From the NCBI RefSeq assembly GCF_025466085.1, contig NZ_JANLOD010000006.1, forward strand, positions 1 through 64,000: a stretch of DNA of 64,000 nucleotides, in the 5' to 3' direction. The notes beneath the pieces were generated by a model that saw nothing but the letters and a program-made list of their open reading frames with translations, had not been told where the DNA came from and did no database searches. Shown one piece after another: positions 9,225 through 18,394 of this stretch. Every line of letters starts with the position of its first letter. Position 1 is the first letter of the stretch. Both the position numbers and the translations under genes were made by a program. This stretch comes from Pseudomonas sp. 14P_8.1_Bac3 (GTDB lineage Bacteria > Pseudomonadota > Gammaproteobacteria > Pseudomonadales > Pseudomonadaceae).

Positions 9225-10088
9225 TCAGGCGAACTCCGCGACAATCTCTTCGATCACTGCGCGCACCCTCGCGGTGTGCCGCAGATCGGCATGCGTCACC
9301 AACCACACGTCATACGGCGCCGGCCGTGTGCGCTCCGGCCACAGCCGGACCAGCCCGTCCCTTTCGCCCATGTACACCGGGATTTCCCCCAGCCCGATTC
9401 CGGCGGCAATCGATCGGCGCACCAGCAAACTCGAACTCAGGCTCGACACGATGCGGCCGCGCCCCAGCGGTTCCGACACCAGGGTCATGTCCTTGTTGCC
9501 CTGAAAGTACGGCTGATACACCACCAGATCATGCCCCTCGAACGCTGAACCCGGCGTGGGTACGCCGTGGGCGTCCACATAGGCTTGCGACGCGAACAGG
9601 CCGACCGGCCAGCGGGCGATGCGCCGGGCGATCAAGTCCGGGTTGTCCGGCCGGGTGTTGCGCACGGCGATGTCGGCCTCGCGTTTCGCCAGGCTGAGAA
9701 TCTGCGTCGAAGCATCCAGTTGCACCCGCACATCCGGATGCTTTTCATGCAGACGCGCAATCGCGGGGATCAGGAAGTCGATGGCCATGGAATCCGTGGT
9801 GCTGACGCGAACGATACCGGTCAGGCGATCGTCGAGCCCTTGAATCTGCCGCTGCAATTCCAGGGCGGAATGCTCCATTTTCTCCACCGCCTTCAGCGCT
9901 GCTTCGCCGACGGCGGTCAGCGCGTAGCCCTCGGACGTGCGCAGGAACAACGTCGCACTCAAGGATTTCTCCAGCGCCGTGATCCTGCGGCCGACGGTCG
10001 CCTGGTCAATCCCCAGTACCCGCGCGGCGCCACGCAGGGTCGTTTCACGGCACACCGCTAAAAACACGCGGGCGTCATCCCAATTCAT
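9225..10088 (-). CDS. LysR-family transcriptional regulator
   Basis: A 287-residue LysR protein. Its HTH is at residues 1-60 (TTLRGAARVLGIDQATVGRRITALE) and a substrate-binding-like domain starts from about 88. GGAG lies 7 nt upstream of the ATG. It is divergent from the MFS transporter gene at 10201, with palindromic candidate operators between them. The usual LysR logic would make it the regulator of that transporter and perhaps of the following oxidoreductase. Confidence 0.9.
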   Translation of the reverse strand: MNWDDARVFLAVCRETTLRGAARVLGIDQATVGRRITALEKSLSATLFLRTSEGYALTAVGEAALKAVEKMEHSALELQRQIQGLDDRLTGIVRVSTTDSMAIDFLIPAIARLHEKHPDVRVQLDASTQILSLAKREADIAVRNTRPDNPDLIARRIARWPVGLFASQAYVDAHGVPTPGSAFEGHDLVVYQPYFQGNKDMTLVSEPLGRGRIVSSLSSSLLVRRSIAAGIGLGEIPVYMGERDGLVRLWPERTRPAPYDVWLVTHADLRHTARVRAVIEEIVAEFA

Positions 10089-10100
10089 AGCGTTCTCCCA

Positions 10101-10150
10101 TGATGCATATACGCATCACTATAGAGCGAATTCGCTGCGCTAATGCATCA
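10101..10150. promoter_or_regulatory. Candidate LysR operators in divergent promoter region
   Basis: TGATGC-ATATAC-GCATCA (10101-10118) is an inverted repeat with 6-bp arms. AGCGAATTCGCT (10125-10136) is a perfect 12-bp palindrome. A further ATGCATCA half-site is at 10143-10150. All lie between the LysR start (10088) and the MFS start (10201), where a LysR protein would be expected to bind. Confidence 0.55.
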
Positions 10151-10200
10151 ATAAACAGGGATAAGCTGGACACCTGCGATAAACCTACAGGAGAGCTTCC

Positions 10201-11436
10201 ATGCTCAACACATCAACCACCCCGCGCGGCGCGATCTGGCTGCCGATCTTCGCCGGCCTTTGCGCCAGCCTGGTCAGCATTGGCCTGGCGCGATTCGCCT
10301 ATACACCGTTGATTCCTTCGTTGATCCAGGCGCACTGGTTTTCCGCCAGCGACGTGGTTTACCTCGGCGCCGCCAATCTGGTCGGCTACCTGCTCGGTGC
10401 GCTGATCGGCCATCCGCTGGCCCGTCGCACGTCCAATCGCACCGCCCTGCGCCTGATGATGCTGGCAGTGACGCTGTCGTTTTTCGCCTGTGGCTTTCCG
10501 TTGTCGGTGAGCTGGTTCTTCGGCTGGCGTCTGCTCTCGGGCGTTGCCGGCGGTGCGATCATGGTGCTGGTGGCCGCGACCGTCCTGCCCCATGTACCCG
10601 CCGCGCGCCGTGGCTTGGCCAGCGGTGCGATCTTTTTGGGCATCGGCCTGGGCATTGCCGGATCGGGAACCATCGTTCCACCGCTGTTGAGCCTGGGCTT
10701 GCAGGACACGTGGTTCGGTCTTGGCCTGCTGGCACTGGTGCTAACTGCCGCCAGCTGGTTCGGCTGGCCATCCACCGCGCACACGCCACCCTTGGTGCCA
10801 GCCGATGAAATATCCACAGCTCCGACTGATCCTGCTGTTTATCTGTTGTTCGCCCAATACGCGTTCATGGCGGCTGGTCTGGTGCCGGCCATGGTGTTCC
10901 TGGTGGACTATGTCGCCCGTGGTCTCGGTGCGGGGGCGCACGTCGGTGCGCTAATCTGGGTGATGTACGGCATCGGGGCGATCATCGGCCCGGTAAGCTA
11001 CGGTTTCCTGGCCGACAAGCTGGGCGCGCGGCTGAGCATTCGTCTGGTGCTGGTGGTGCAGGCAGTCGCGGTCGTTTTGCTGTCGATTTCCAGTTCGTTC
11101 ACTGCGCTGGCGTTGCTGGCGGTCATCCTCGGTTCATTTCCGCCAGGTATTGTGCCGCTTGCGCTGGCCCGGGTTCACGAACTGCTCCCGCAGCATCATC
11201 AGCAACAGGTCGCCTGGAGCCGCGCCACGGTATCGTTCGCCACATTCCAGGCGATTGCCGGGTTCGCCTATTCGGCGTTGTTCAATGCCAGCGGCGGCCA
11301 TCATGGGCTGCTGTTCATCATTGCCGCGGGTGCCATTGTCGTCGCATTGTTGCTGGAACAAGGCATGCGCCTTCTAAGCACCCCACCTGTGGGAGCGAGT
11401 CCACTCGCGACAACGGCGCACCGGGCAATGAAATGA
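10201..11436 (+). CDS. MFS transporter, YbfB/YjiJ family
   Basis: A 411-residue inner-membrane protein with about 12 hydrophobic segments. It starts with SIGLARFAYTPLIPSLI, typical of YbfB/YjiJ-type MFS proteins. AGGAGAG lies just upstream of the ATG. The final residues (about PPVGASPLATTAHRAMK) are encoded by a REP-like sequence at 11386-11412, so the C-terminal tail looks like a read-through extension. It precedes the quinone oxidoreductase gene by 57 bp and may be co-transcribed. The substrate is unknown. Confidence 0.88.
   Translation: MLNTSTTPRGAIWLPIFAGLCASLVSIGLARFAYTPLIPSLIQAHWFSASDVVYLGAANLVGYLLGALIGHPLARRTSNRTALRLMMLAVTLSFFACGFPLSVSWFFGWRLLSGVAGGAIMVLVAATVLPHVPAARRGLASGAIFLGIGLGIAGSGTIVPPLLSLGLQDTWFGLGLLALVLTAASWFGWPSTAHTPPLVPADEISTAPTDPAVYLLFAQYAFMAAGLVPAMVFLVDYVARGLGAGAHVGALIWVMYGIGAIIGPVSYGFLADKLGARLSIRLVLVVQAVAVVLLSISSSFTALALLAVILGSFPPGIVPLALARVHELLPQHHQQQVAWSRATVSFATFQAIAGFAYSALFNASGGHHGLLFIIAAGAIVVALLLEQGMRLLSTPPVGASPLATTAHRAMK
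11386..11412. repeat. REP-like element inside the MFS 3' end
   Basis: CTGTGGGAGCGAGTCCACTC with flanks matches the REP core but lies within the reading frame of the MFS gene. Confidence 0.6.
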
Positions 11437-11493
11437 ATCATTCACTCACTCATGCGATCCCAGTTACAGATGACTTTCTTACAGGACTCTCAC

Positions 11494-12492
11494 ATGACAC
11501 TGCCTACAACCATGACCCTGATCGAAATCAGCCAATCCGGCGGCCCCGAGGTATTGAAACCGCGCCAGGTGCCGGTACCCACCGTGGGTGAAGGCGAAGT
11601 GCTGATTCGTGTGCACGCCGCCGGGGTCAATCGCCCGGACGTGATTCAACGGGCCGGCAAATATCCGATGAAGCCCGGCATGAGCCCGATCCCCGGCCTG
11701 GAAGTGGCCGGTGAAGTGGTGGCGGTGGGTAAAGGCGTCACCGAGTTCATTGTGGGTGACAACGTCTGCGCCCTGACCAACGGCGGCGGTTACGCAGAAT
11801 ATTGCATCGCCCCGGCCGGCCAAACCCTGCCGATTCCCGAAGGCATGGATTGGGTACACGCGGCGGCGGTCCCGGAAACGTTCTTCACGGTGTGGGCCAA
11901 CCTGTTTGACATAGGCGGCGCCAGCAAAGGCCAACGCGCGTTGATTCACGGCGGCACCAGTGGCATCGGCACGACGGCGCTGATGTTGTGTCGCGAATTC
12001 GGCGTCAAGGCCTTCGCCACGGCCGGCAGTGAGGAAAAGTGCGCGACGATCCGCAAGCTGGGTGCCGAGGCGATCAACTATCGCGATCAGGATTTCGCCC
12101 AGGTGATTCAGGAAAAAACCGCCGGCAAAGGCGTCAACGTGATCCTTGACATCATGGGCGGCTCGTACCTGAATTCGAACATCTCGGCACTGGGCATGGA
12201 GGGGCGCCTGGTGATGCTGGGCTTTCTCGGCGGGGCCCGTGCCGACGACGTCGATTTGATGGCGATCATGGCCAAGCGCGCGACCCTCACCGGTTCGCTG
12301 CTGCGCCCACGCACCCGCGAAGAAAAAGCCTCGATCGCCGAGCAATTGCGCGAGTACGTCTGGCCGGTGCTCGCCGCCGGGCGGTGCCTGCCGATGATCG
12401 ACAAGGTCTATCCGCTGACCGACGCGTCGCAGGCCCACGCGCGGATGGAAGCGGGCGATCACATTGGCAAGATTGTGCTGCAGGTAACTTGA
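11494..12492 (+). CDS. NAD(P)H quinone oxidoreductase (zeta-crystallin/QOR type)
   Basis: A 332-residue medium-chain dehydrogenase/reductase without the zinc-binding cysteines. It has the GroES-like N-terminal domain with RVHAAGVNRPDVIQRAGKYP and GLEVAGEVVAVG. The Rossmann domain contains ALIHGGTSGIGTTALMLCR, then LGAEAINYRDQDF. This is the PIG3/QOR subfamily (NADPH-dependent quinone reduction). The frame opens at 11452, but the ATG at 11494 has AGGACT upstream and matches the family start. Confidence 0.9.
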   Translation: MTLPTTMTLIEISQSGGPEVLKPRQVPVPTVGEGEVLIRVHAAGVNRPDVIQRAGKYPMKPGMSPIPGLEVAGEVVAVGKGVTEFIVGDNVCALTNGGGYAEYCIAPAGQTLPIPEGMDWVHAAAVPETFFTVWANLFDIGGASKGQRALIHGGTSGIGTTALMLCREFGVKAFATAGSEEKCATIRKLGAEAINYRDQDFAQVIQEKTAGKGVNVILDIMGGSYLNSNISALGMEGRLVMLGFLGGARADDVDLMAIMAKRATLTGSLLRPRTREEKASIAEQLREYVWPVLAAGRCLPMIDKVYPLTDASQAHARMEAGDHIGKIVLQVT

Positions 12493-12505
12493 GTCGACAC
12501 AAAAT

Positions 12506-12592
12506 CCTGTAGGAGTGAGCTTGCTCGCGATGGTGTGTCAGGCGCACCTGTGTAGGCTGACCCACCATCGCGAGCAAGCTCGCTCCTACAGG
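12506..12592. repeat. REP doublet
   Basis: CCTGTAGGAGTGAGCTTGCT at the left and its near-exact reverse complement ending CTCGCTCCTACAGG at the right, with ATGGTG/CACCAT inner arms. It lies downstream of the quinone oxidoreductase gene and could end its transcript. Confidence 0.85.
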
Positions 12593-12681
12593 AACGTGTT
12601 GGACGGCCGTCGAAAATGTTCCCGCCTCCGGCACGCATCTGTTAAAAACCGAACTTCAGTCATTTACCGGTAAAAAGACCC

Positions 12682-13638
12682 ATGCCCTCTCCTCTGCTCA
12701 CGCACCTGCGCCGACGCTGGCTGGCGCTGCTGTGCATGGCCGTGCTGATTGTCGGCCTGCCGGTGAGTTGCGGCGTGCTCCAGCATACCGAACGCGAACT
12801 GCTGTTCCGCATCGAACCGGGCACGGCCGGCTGGTATCGCGGTTTACCGAACGACGTCCAGGAATTCGACATCAAGCCCGCCAATTTCAAAGGTGGGCAA
12901 AATCTGCATGCCTGGTGGTGGCCCGCGGCGCGGCGTGATGCGCCGTCGATTCTCTATCTGCACGGCGTGCGCTGGAACCTCACCGGCCAGGCGTTTCGTA
13001 TCGAGCAGTTACGCGCCATGGGCTATTCGGTGCTGGCCATCGACTACCGCGGATTTGGCCAGAGCAAAGGAGACCTGCCGTCGGAAGCCAGCGTGTATGA
13101 GGACGCCCGGGCTGCCTGGGACCGCTTCAAAACCATGCAACCGGACCCGAACAAACGCCTGATCTACGGCCATTCCCTCGGTGGTGCCGTGGCCATCGAT
13201 CTGGCCGCCGACCTGGCGGCCCAGGCGAAAAAAGACCACGTTGCCGTCCCGGTGCGCGGTCTGGTGATCGAGTCCACCTTCACTTCGCTGGGCGACGCGG
13301 TGGCGCAAGTGGCCGAAAGCAACCTGCCAGTGAAATGGTTGCCGGTGCGCTGGCTGCTGTCGCAGAAATTCGACTCCATCGACAAGATCGTCGACATCGA
13401 CATGCCGCTGCTGGTGGTCCATGGTCTGGCGGACCCGTTCATGCCCTCGCGGTTCAGCCAGCAATTGTTCAACGCCGCCAATGAACCGAAAAAACTGTTG
13501 CTGGTGCCCGGAGGGACGCACAACAACAGCATGAGCCTGGGTGGCACTCAATATCGCCAGGCACTTGAGGGCTTGATGAAAGCCAAACCACCGCAAATGG
13601 CCGGCCCCGCACTGACCCGCGGCGCTCAGGACTCCTGA
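12682..13638 (+). CDS. Alpha/beta hydrolase, membrane-anchored or exported
   Basis: A 318-residue serine hydrolase. Residues 10-30 are a basic-then-hydrophobic signal/anchor ending PVSCG; the Cys could be lipidated, but the lipobox is imperfect. Catalytic features are the oxyanion region LYLHGVRWN, nucleophile elbow GHSLGG (Ser165), Asp in HGLADPFMP and His in GGTHNNS. It resembles the FrsA/BAAT-like hydrolases with an abhydrolase_1/S15-like core. The start has only a weak ribosome-binding site. It converges on the ABC gene with a 3-bp gap. The substrate is unknown. Confidence 0.85.
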   Translation: MPSPLLTHLRRRWLALLCMAVLIVGLPVSCGVLQHTERELLFRIEPGTAGWYRGLPNDVQEFDIKPANFKGGQNLHAWWWPAARRDAPSILYLHGVRWNLTGQAFRIEQLRAMGYSVLAIDYRGFGQSKGDLPSEASVYEDARAAWDRFKTMQPDPNKRLIYGHSLGGAVAIDLAADLAAQAKKDHVAVPVRGLVIESTFTSLGDAVAQVAESNLPVKWLPVRWLLSQKFDSIDKIVDIDMPLLVVHGLADPFMPSRFSQQLFNAANEPKKLLLVPGGTHNNSMSLGGTQYRQALEGLMKAKPPQMAGPALTRGAQDS

Positions 13639-13641
13639 GCG

Positions 13642-15456
13642 TTAGCGATAACCTTGCGCCTGCAAATTGAACAACTGCGCGTAACGCCCGCCCGCGCTGA
13701 CCAGACTGTCATGGTCGCCACGCTCCAGAATCGTCCCCTGATCCAGCACAATGATGTGGTCGGCATTGCGCACGCTGGAAAAACGGTGGGAAATCAGCAG
13801 CGTCATGCGGCCATCCGTGTGCTCGCTGAAATGCTCGAACACCGCCGCTTCCGCCGCCGGGTCGAGTGCTGACGTCGGCTCATCCAGAATCAGGATATCG
13901 GCGTCACGGCGCATGTAAGCGCGGGACAAGGCGATTTTCTGCCATTGCCCGCCGGACAGCTCCTGCCCGCCGGCAAACCAGCGGCCCAGTTGCGTGGCAT
14001 AGCCGCGATCCAGCCGCTCGATGAAGGGCGCGGCCATGCCCTCGGCGGCGGCCTCCTGCCAACGCTGTTCATCGCTGAACGCCAGGGTGTCGCCTACGCC
14101 AATGTTCTCGCCGACGGAAAACTGATAGCGGATGTAATCCTGGAAAATCACCCCGATGCGCCGACGCAGCGCGTCTTCTTCCCACACCTGCAAATCGCTG
14201 CCGTCCAGCAGGATGCGCCCCTGATCCGGGCGATACAGCCGGGTCAGCAACTTGATCAGCGTGGTCTTGCCCGAACCGTTTTCCCCCACGAGCGCCACGC
14301 TGTGCCCAGGGACCAGGTGCAGATCGATGCCCTCCAGCGCCGCGCGACTCGAGCCCGGATAACGAAAGCCGACGTTCTCGAAGCGCAAGCCATCGCCGGG
14401 CACGGCGCCTACGGTGAGGTGCCCGGTGTCCGCGACGACGGGTTCGGCCAGATACTCATAAAGGCTCGACAGATACAGACCGTCTTCGTAGAGACCGCTG
14501 ATGGCACTCAAGCTACTGCTCACCGCGGTCTGTCCCTGCTTGAACAGCACCAGGTACATGGTCATCTGACCGAGGGTGATGCTGCCGTGAACAGTGTCGA
14601 CCACCACCCACGCATAGGCCAGATAAAACGCCCCCGTGCCCAGCAACCCCAGCACGAAACCCCAGCCATCGCGGCGCAAGGTCAACCGGCGGTCCTCGGC
14701 GTAGAGACGCGCGAACGTCTCGCGATAGCGCTTCAACAGCAGCGGCGCGAAACCAAACAGCTTGACCTCTTTGATGTAGGCTTCGTGGGACAGCAGCGTC
14801 TCGATGTAATTCTGTTGCCGGCTCTCCGGTGCACGGCGGGTGAACAACCGGAAGGCATCCCCGGAGAAGTGCGCCTCGGCGAAAAACACCGGGAGTGCGC
14901 CGACCACCAGCAACACCAGCGCCCACGGGGAGAAATGCACCAGCAACACGCCGAAACTGATCAGCACGATCAGGTTCTGGATCAGTCCGAGGGACTTCAT
15001 GACCAGCGCCAACGGCCGGGTCGACGCCTCGCGCCGAACCCGAACCAGCTTGTCGTAGAACTCGGAATTCTCGAACTGCACCAACGACAACGTCTGGGCC
15101 TTCTCCAGAATCATCGTGTTGACCTTCTGCCCCAGTTGCACCCGCAAAAGTGATTGCTGAACCGACAGCGCCCGCTGCGTCCCGGATAGCAACGCGAGCA
15201 CGCCGGCCTCGAACAGCACGTAACGCACCACTGGCCACAACGGCGCACTGCCCTGCTGCGCGTGCAACTGCATGGCGAACACCACGGCATCGACGATGCG
15301 TTGACCCAGCCAGGCAGCCAGCGCCGGAAGTACGCCCGCGATCAGGGTGGCCAACACCAGACCGAGAAACAGCCCGCGAGAAGTGCCCCACACTAATAAC
15401 AGGGCGCGCCTGGCCTGATCGAGCAGTGACGTGAATCGATTGAGAGCAGCAGGCAT
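13642..15456 (-). CDS. ABC transporter, fused permease-ATPase (exporter type)
   Basis: A 604-residue half transporter. Six predicted TM helices lie in the first 320 residues. The ATPase domain follows with Walker A GENGSGKTT, Q-loop IGVIFQDYI, signature LSGGQWQK, Walker B ILILDEPTSALD and a switch His in ISHRFSSV. It works as a homodimer or heterodimer to export lipids, peptides or drugs, but no partner is adjacent. The ribosome-binding site before the ATG at 15456 is poor. The gene upstream on the same strand is a frameshifted pseudogene. Confidence 0.9.
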   Translation of the reverse strand: MPAALNRFTSLLDQARRALLLVWGTSRGLFLGLVLATLIAGVLPALAAWLGQRIVDAVVFAMQLHAQQGSAPLWPVVRYVLFEAGVLALLSGTQRALSVQQSLLRVQLGQKVNTMILEKAQTLSLVQFENSEFYDKLVRVRREASTRPLALVMKSLGLIQNLIVLISFGVLLVHFSPWALVLLVVGALPVFFAEAHFSGDAFRLFTRRAPESRQQNYIETLLSHEAYIKEVKLFGFAPLLLKRYRETFARLYAEDRRLTLRRDGWGFVLGLLGTGAFYLAYAWVVVDTVHGSITLGQMTMYLVLFKQGQTAVSSSLSAISGLYEDGLYLSSLYEYLAEPVVADTGHLTVGAVPGDGLRFENVGFRYPGSSRAALEGIDLHLVPGHSVALVGENGSGKTTLIKLLTRLYRPDQGRILLDGSDLQVWEEDALRRRIGVIFQDYIRYQFSVGENIGVGDTLAFSDEQRWQEAAAEGMAAPFIERLDRGYATQLGRWFAGGQELSGGQWQKIALSRAYMRRDADILILDEPTSALDPAAEAAVFEHFSEHTDGRMTLLISHRFSSVRNADHIIVLDQGTILERGDHDSLVSAGGRYAQLFNLQAQGYR

Positions 15457-15555
15457 CCCTAATTGTCGCGCCGAAATGAGCGCTCAGAACCGTTGTCTAC
15501 GGGCGGTGGACCCAAGGGAGGCTTGGGTCGCCGAGACACAGGCTTACCGTTGCTA

Positions 15556-16193
15556 TCAAACGTGGGCTTGTAGCAAGGAGGCATTTCCTGAGGGGCTCTG
15601 CTCGTCATACTGATCACCATTTTGCTCTGAAAATTCGACCCACTGAACACTCGAAGCATCGATAACAATAGCCTCGGCGCCGATTTGAAACTCCTTACCC
15701 GCGACGTCGAGCCAACTGGGATGCTCGATCACAAACTGCCCTCTTGTCGGCTCGGCCAGCCATACAAGCGCCTGTTATCCAACAATTGCAGTACGACAAA
15801 TCTTGGCCTTGTTGAGAAAGCACTGTACCACTGGCTCGGAAAGGAGGTTTGCCTGGTTATCTTCACTTTTCTGAGCAAGCCGTGCAGCTTGTCACTGCTC
15901 GATATGTAGCAGGACAAAAATCCTAACAACACCGCCATCACTCCCGAGAGCAAGGCCTCTGAGTTCCTGTCCCAAACACCCAGTGAATAAAAGCGTTCGC
16001 CTATCAACAGAAACAACGCGCCCAGTCCGACAACCAGTGACTGAATCACAAACGTAAAGATGAGCGCCCGGACGATCTGCCCGAATGTGTCTGGTCGCTT
16101 GAATGCGGTGACGGAGTAAAAGATCCAGGCAGCCAAAGAACCCGGGATTAAATATTGAAGTAACGGAATAATTTCTTTAACCAGATCATCCAT
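15556..16193 (-). pseudogene. Frameshifted DUF6338-like membrane protein gene
   Basis: The 5' part encodes MDDLVKEIIPLLQYLIPG followed by several hydrophobic segments, then YGWPSR and runs to a stop at about 15733. A different frame on the same strand picks up the expected family C-terminus (RGQFVIEHPSWLD, then EAIVIDASSVQWVEFSEQNG) and ends at 15556. Losing one base near 15750-15758, within TGGCCGAGCCG, would explain the switch. The start is the ATG at 16193 with GGA upstream; the frame extends to 16244. The family assignment is from memory of the GWP...G.F.I pattern. It could also be a sequencing error. Confidence 0.65.
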
Positions 16194-16369
16194 GATTCTG
16201 TTTCCAGTGCCTGATTCGACGCTTTCCCAATAGAAATACCGCACCCCGAGAACATCTGCCAGCGGGCTAAATCACCTCGTAGTCACAGAAAATTTCAGAG
16301 GAAAACCTTGTTGCTTTCTCCCGCAAGTGGCACCGAATAATCTGACAAACTTCGAATCAAAATCTCACG

Positions 16370-17377
16370 TTACGCCTGAAACCGCGCCCGATACCGCCCC
16401 GGACTCTCCCCCGTCCACTTCTTGAACGCCCGATGAAACGCGCTCGGTTCCTGAAACCCCAGTTGCTCGGCGATATCACCGATGCTGGCCTTGCTCTGGC
16501 GCAACTGTTCAAACGCCACGCCGCGCCGTACCTCGTCCTTGATCTCCTGGTACGAACATCCTTCCCGCTCCAGCTTACGGCGAAACGTGCTGGGGCTGAG
16601 GTGCTGTTCCAGCGCGAAAGCCTGCAAAGTCGGCCACTGGCTGTAATGACTGCTGCGCAAGCGTTGGTGAACCTGCGACGCCAGACCGTGCTGGTTGCGG
16701 AAGCGAATCACCAGCCATTGCGGAGCGGTGCGCAGGAAGACTTTCAGCGAGGCAAGGTCCTGAACCACCGGTAGGCGCAGGTAATGGCTGGCGAATTCGA
16801 TTTCGGTGCGCTCGGCGCCGAAAGTCAGGTTGGGCCCCCAAAGCAAACGGTCATCGCTGAGAGACACCCGCGCATGACGAAAGTCCGCTCGGTCGATGGG
16901 GATGCGCCGCCCGCCCAGCCAGCACAGCAGGCTGATCATCAGCACCAGAAACGTTTCCTCGCCAAAACGGGCGAGGTCCTCGTTTTGCGCCTGGGTTTCC
17001 AGGCTAATGACCGCACGTTTGCCGCGCACCGTCAGCGTGCCGCGAAAGTCACGCAGGAACAGGGCGAAGTTGCTCAGGCACTGGCGCATGGCCTTGTGCA
17101 GGTCGGGTTCCTGAATCAGGGCGCGGCAGATCAGGGCAAAGCTGCCGGGTAGCATGCCGTGGGAATCGAGGCGGAAGAATTCGTCGTTCAGCTCGCGAAT
17201 CTGAATCAGCCACAGCGCCGCAAATGTACTGGCCGGCACCCGCGCCGAGGGCTGCCCGATCAACGCCGGGTCGATACCCGCCTCTTCCAGCGCCGCCTTC
17301 AGTCGCTGCGGATCGTTCCCCAGCCCATGGATCATCGCCTGCACGAAGTAGGCGGCCACCGAGTCCTTTTCCCGCAT
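16370..17377 (-). CDS. AraC-family regulator (OruR/PqrA-like, arabinose-binding-type N-terminus)
   Basis: A 335-residue regulator. The N-terminal helical domain (about 15-200) is of the type found before AraC HTHs in many Pseudomonas catabolic regulators. The C-terminal double HTH (about 230-332) has FRRKLEREGCSYQEIKDEVRR and SIGDIAEQLGFQEPSAFHRA. It is divergent from the 3-hydroxyacyl-CoA dehydrogenase gene at 17543, which suggests it controls that gene. Confidence 0.9.
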   Translation of the reverse strand: MREKDSVAAYFVQAMIHGLGNDPQRLKAALEEAGIDPALIGQPSARVPASTFAALWLIQIRELNDEFFRLDSHGMLPGSFALICRALIQEPDLHKAMRQCLSNFALFLRDFRGTLTVRGKRAVISLETQAQNEDLARFGEETFLVLMISLLCWLGGRRIPIDRADFRHARVSLSDDRLLWGPNLTFGAERTEIEFASHYLRLPVVQDLASLKVFLRTAPQWLVIRFRNQHGLASQVHQRLRSSHYSQWPTLQAFALEQHLSPSTFRRKLEREGCSYQEIKDEVRRGVAFEQLRQSKASIGDIAEQLGFQEPSAFHRAFKKWTGESPGRYRARFQA

Positions 17378-17542
17378 CTGAACGCTTCACTCCCCATCAC
17401 CCGAATGGCAAAAAACACCAGCACCGTTGAACAGTTTCGGCATAGGACAACCGCCCTGCCGGTTCTAGACTCGCGGCAATAGTACGCCTTCGGTCGCTGT
17501 GTCGGCCAAGGTATCGCGTGGTTTGATCGGAAGGACGGCTAG

Positions 17543-18394
17543 ATGAATCTGCAACACATGGGCGTGATCGGCGCCGGCACCATGGGTAACGGCATCGCGC
17601 AAGTCTGCGCCCAGGCCGGCTTCAACGTGACTTTGATCGACATCTCCGAGAGCGCCCTGCAAAAAGCCCTGGCGACTGTCAGCAAGAATCTCGATCGGCA
17701 AGTGGCCAAGGGCACCCTGACCGAAGCGCAAAAACTCGCCACCCTCGACAAGATCCGCACCAGCACCGATTACGGCAGCTTGCAGACCGTGCAACTGGTG
17801 ATCGAAGCCGCCACCGAAAACCTCGACCTCAAGCTGCGCGTGCTGCAGCAGATCGCCGCGCAAGTCAGCGCCGACTGTGTGATCGCCTCCAACACCTCGT
17901 CGCTGTCGATTACCCAACTGGCCGCCAGCGTCAGCCAGCCTGAGCGGTTCATCGGCCTGCACTTCTTCAACCCGGTGCCGGTGATGGGCCTGATCGAAGT
18001 GATCCGTGGCCTGCAAACCAGTGACGCAACCCACGCCCTGGCGCTGGACATGGCCACCACTTTGGGCAAAACCGCGATCACCGCCGGCAACCGCCCGGGG
18101 TTCGTTGTCAACCGGATTCTGGTGCCGATGATCAACGAAGCAATCCTGGTGTTCCAGGAAGGCCTGGCCAGCGCCGAGGACATCGACGCCGGCATGCGCC
18201 TGGGTTGCAACCAGCCCATCGGCCCGCTGGCGTTGGCGGACCTGATCGGCCTGGACACCGTGCTGGCGATTCTTGAAGCTTTCTACGACGGTTTTAACGA
18301 CAGCAAATATCGCCCGGCGCCACTGCTCAAGGAAATGGTCGCCGCCGGTTACCTGGGACGCAAAACGGGGCGCGGCTTCCATGCCTATGCCTGA
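17543..18394 (+). CDS. 3-hydroxybutyryl-CoA (3-hydroxyacyl-CoA) dehydrogenase
   Basis: A 283-residue NAD-dependent dehydrogenase that oxidises (S)-3-hydroxyacyl-CoA. The dinucleotide loop GVIGAGTMGNGIAQ is at about 7-20. SNTSSLSIT and the catalytic His region GLHFFNPVPVM are present, followed by NRPGFVVNRIL and the C-terminal dimerisation domain with DLIGLDTVL. The length matches Hbd/PaaH. The last codons overlap the start of a TetR gene. No thiolase or enoyl-CoA hydratase is nearby, so the pathway is open. Confidence 0.95.
   Translation: MNLQHMGVIGAGTMGNGIAQVCAQAGFNVTLIDISESALQKALATVSKNLDRQVAKGTLTEAQKLATLDKIRTSTDYGSLQTVQLVIEAATENLDLKLRVLQQIAAQVSADCVIASNTSSLSITQLAASVSQPERFIGLHFFNPVPVMGLIEVIRGLQTSDATHALALDMATTLGKTAITAGNRPGFVVNRILVPMINEAILVFQEGLASAEDIDAGMRLGCNQPIGPLALADLIGLDTVLAILEAFYDGFNDSKYRPAPLLKEMVAAGYLGRKTGRGFHAYA

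Noticed and set aside
8459..9244. Minus-strand frame with Pro-Val repeats
   Set aside because: It is a translation of the ACAGGA repeat and a shadow of the pirin gene.
15459..15668. Small minus-strand frame before the ABC gene
   Set aside because: It overlaps the out-of-frame C-terminal sequence of the DUF6338-like gene, which explains the coding signal better.
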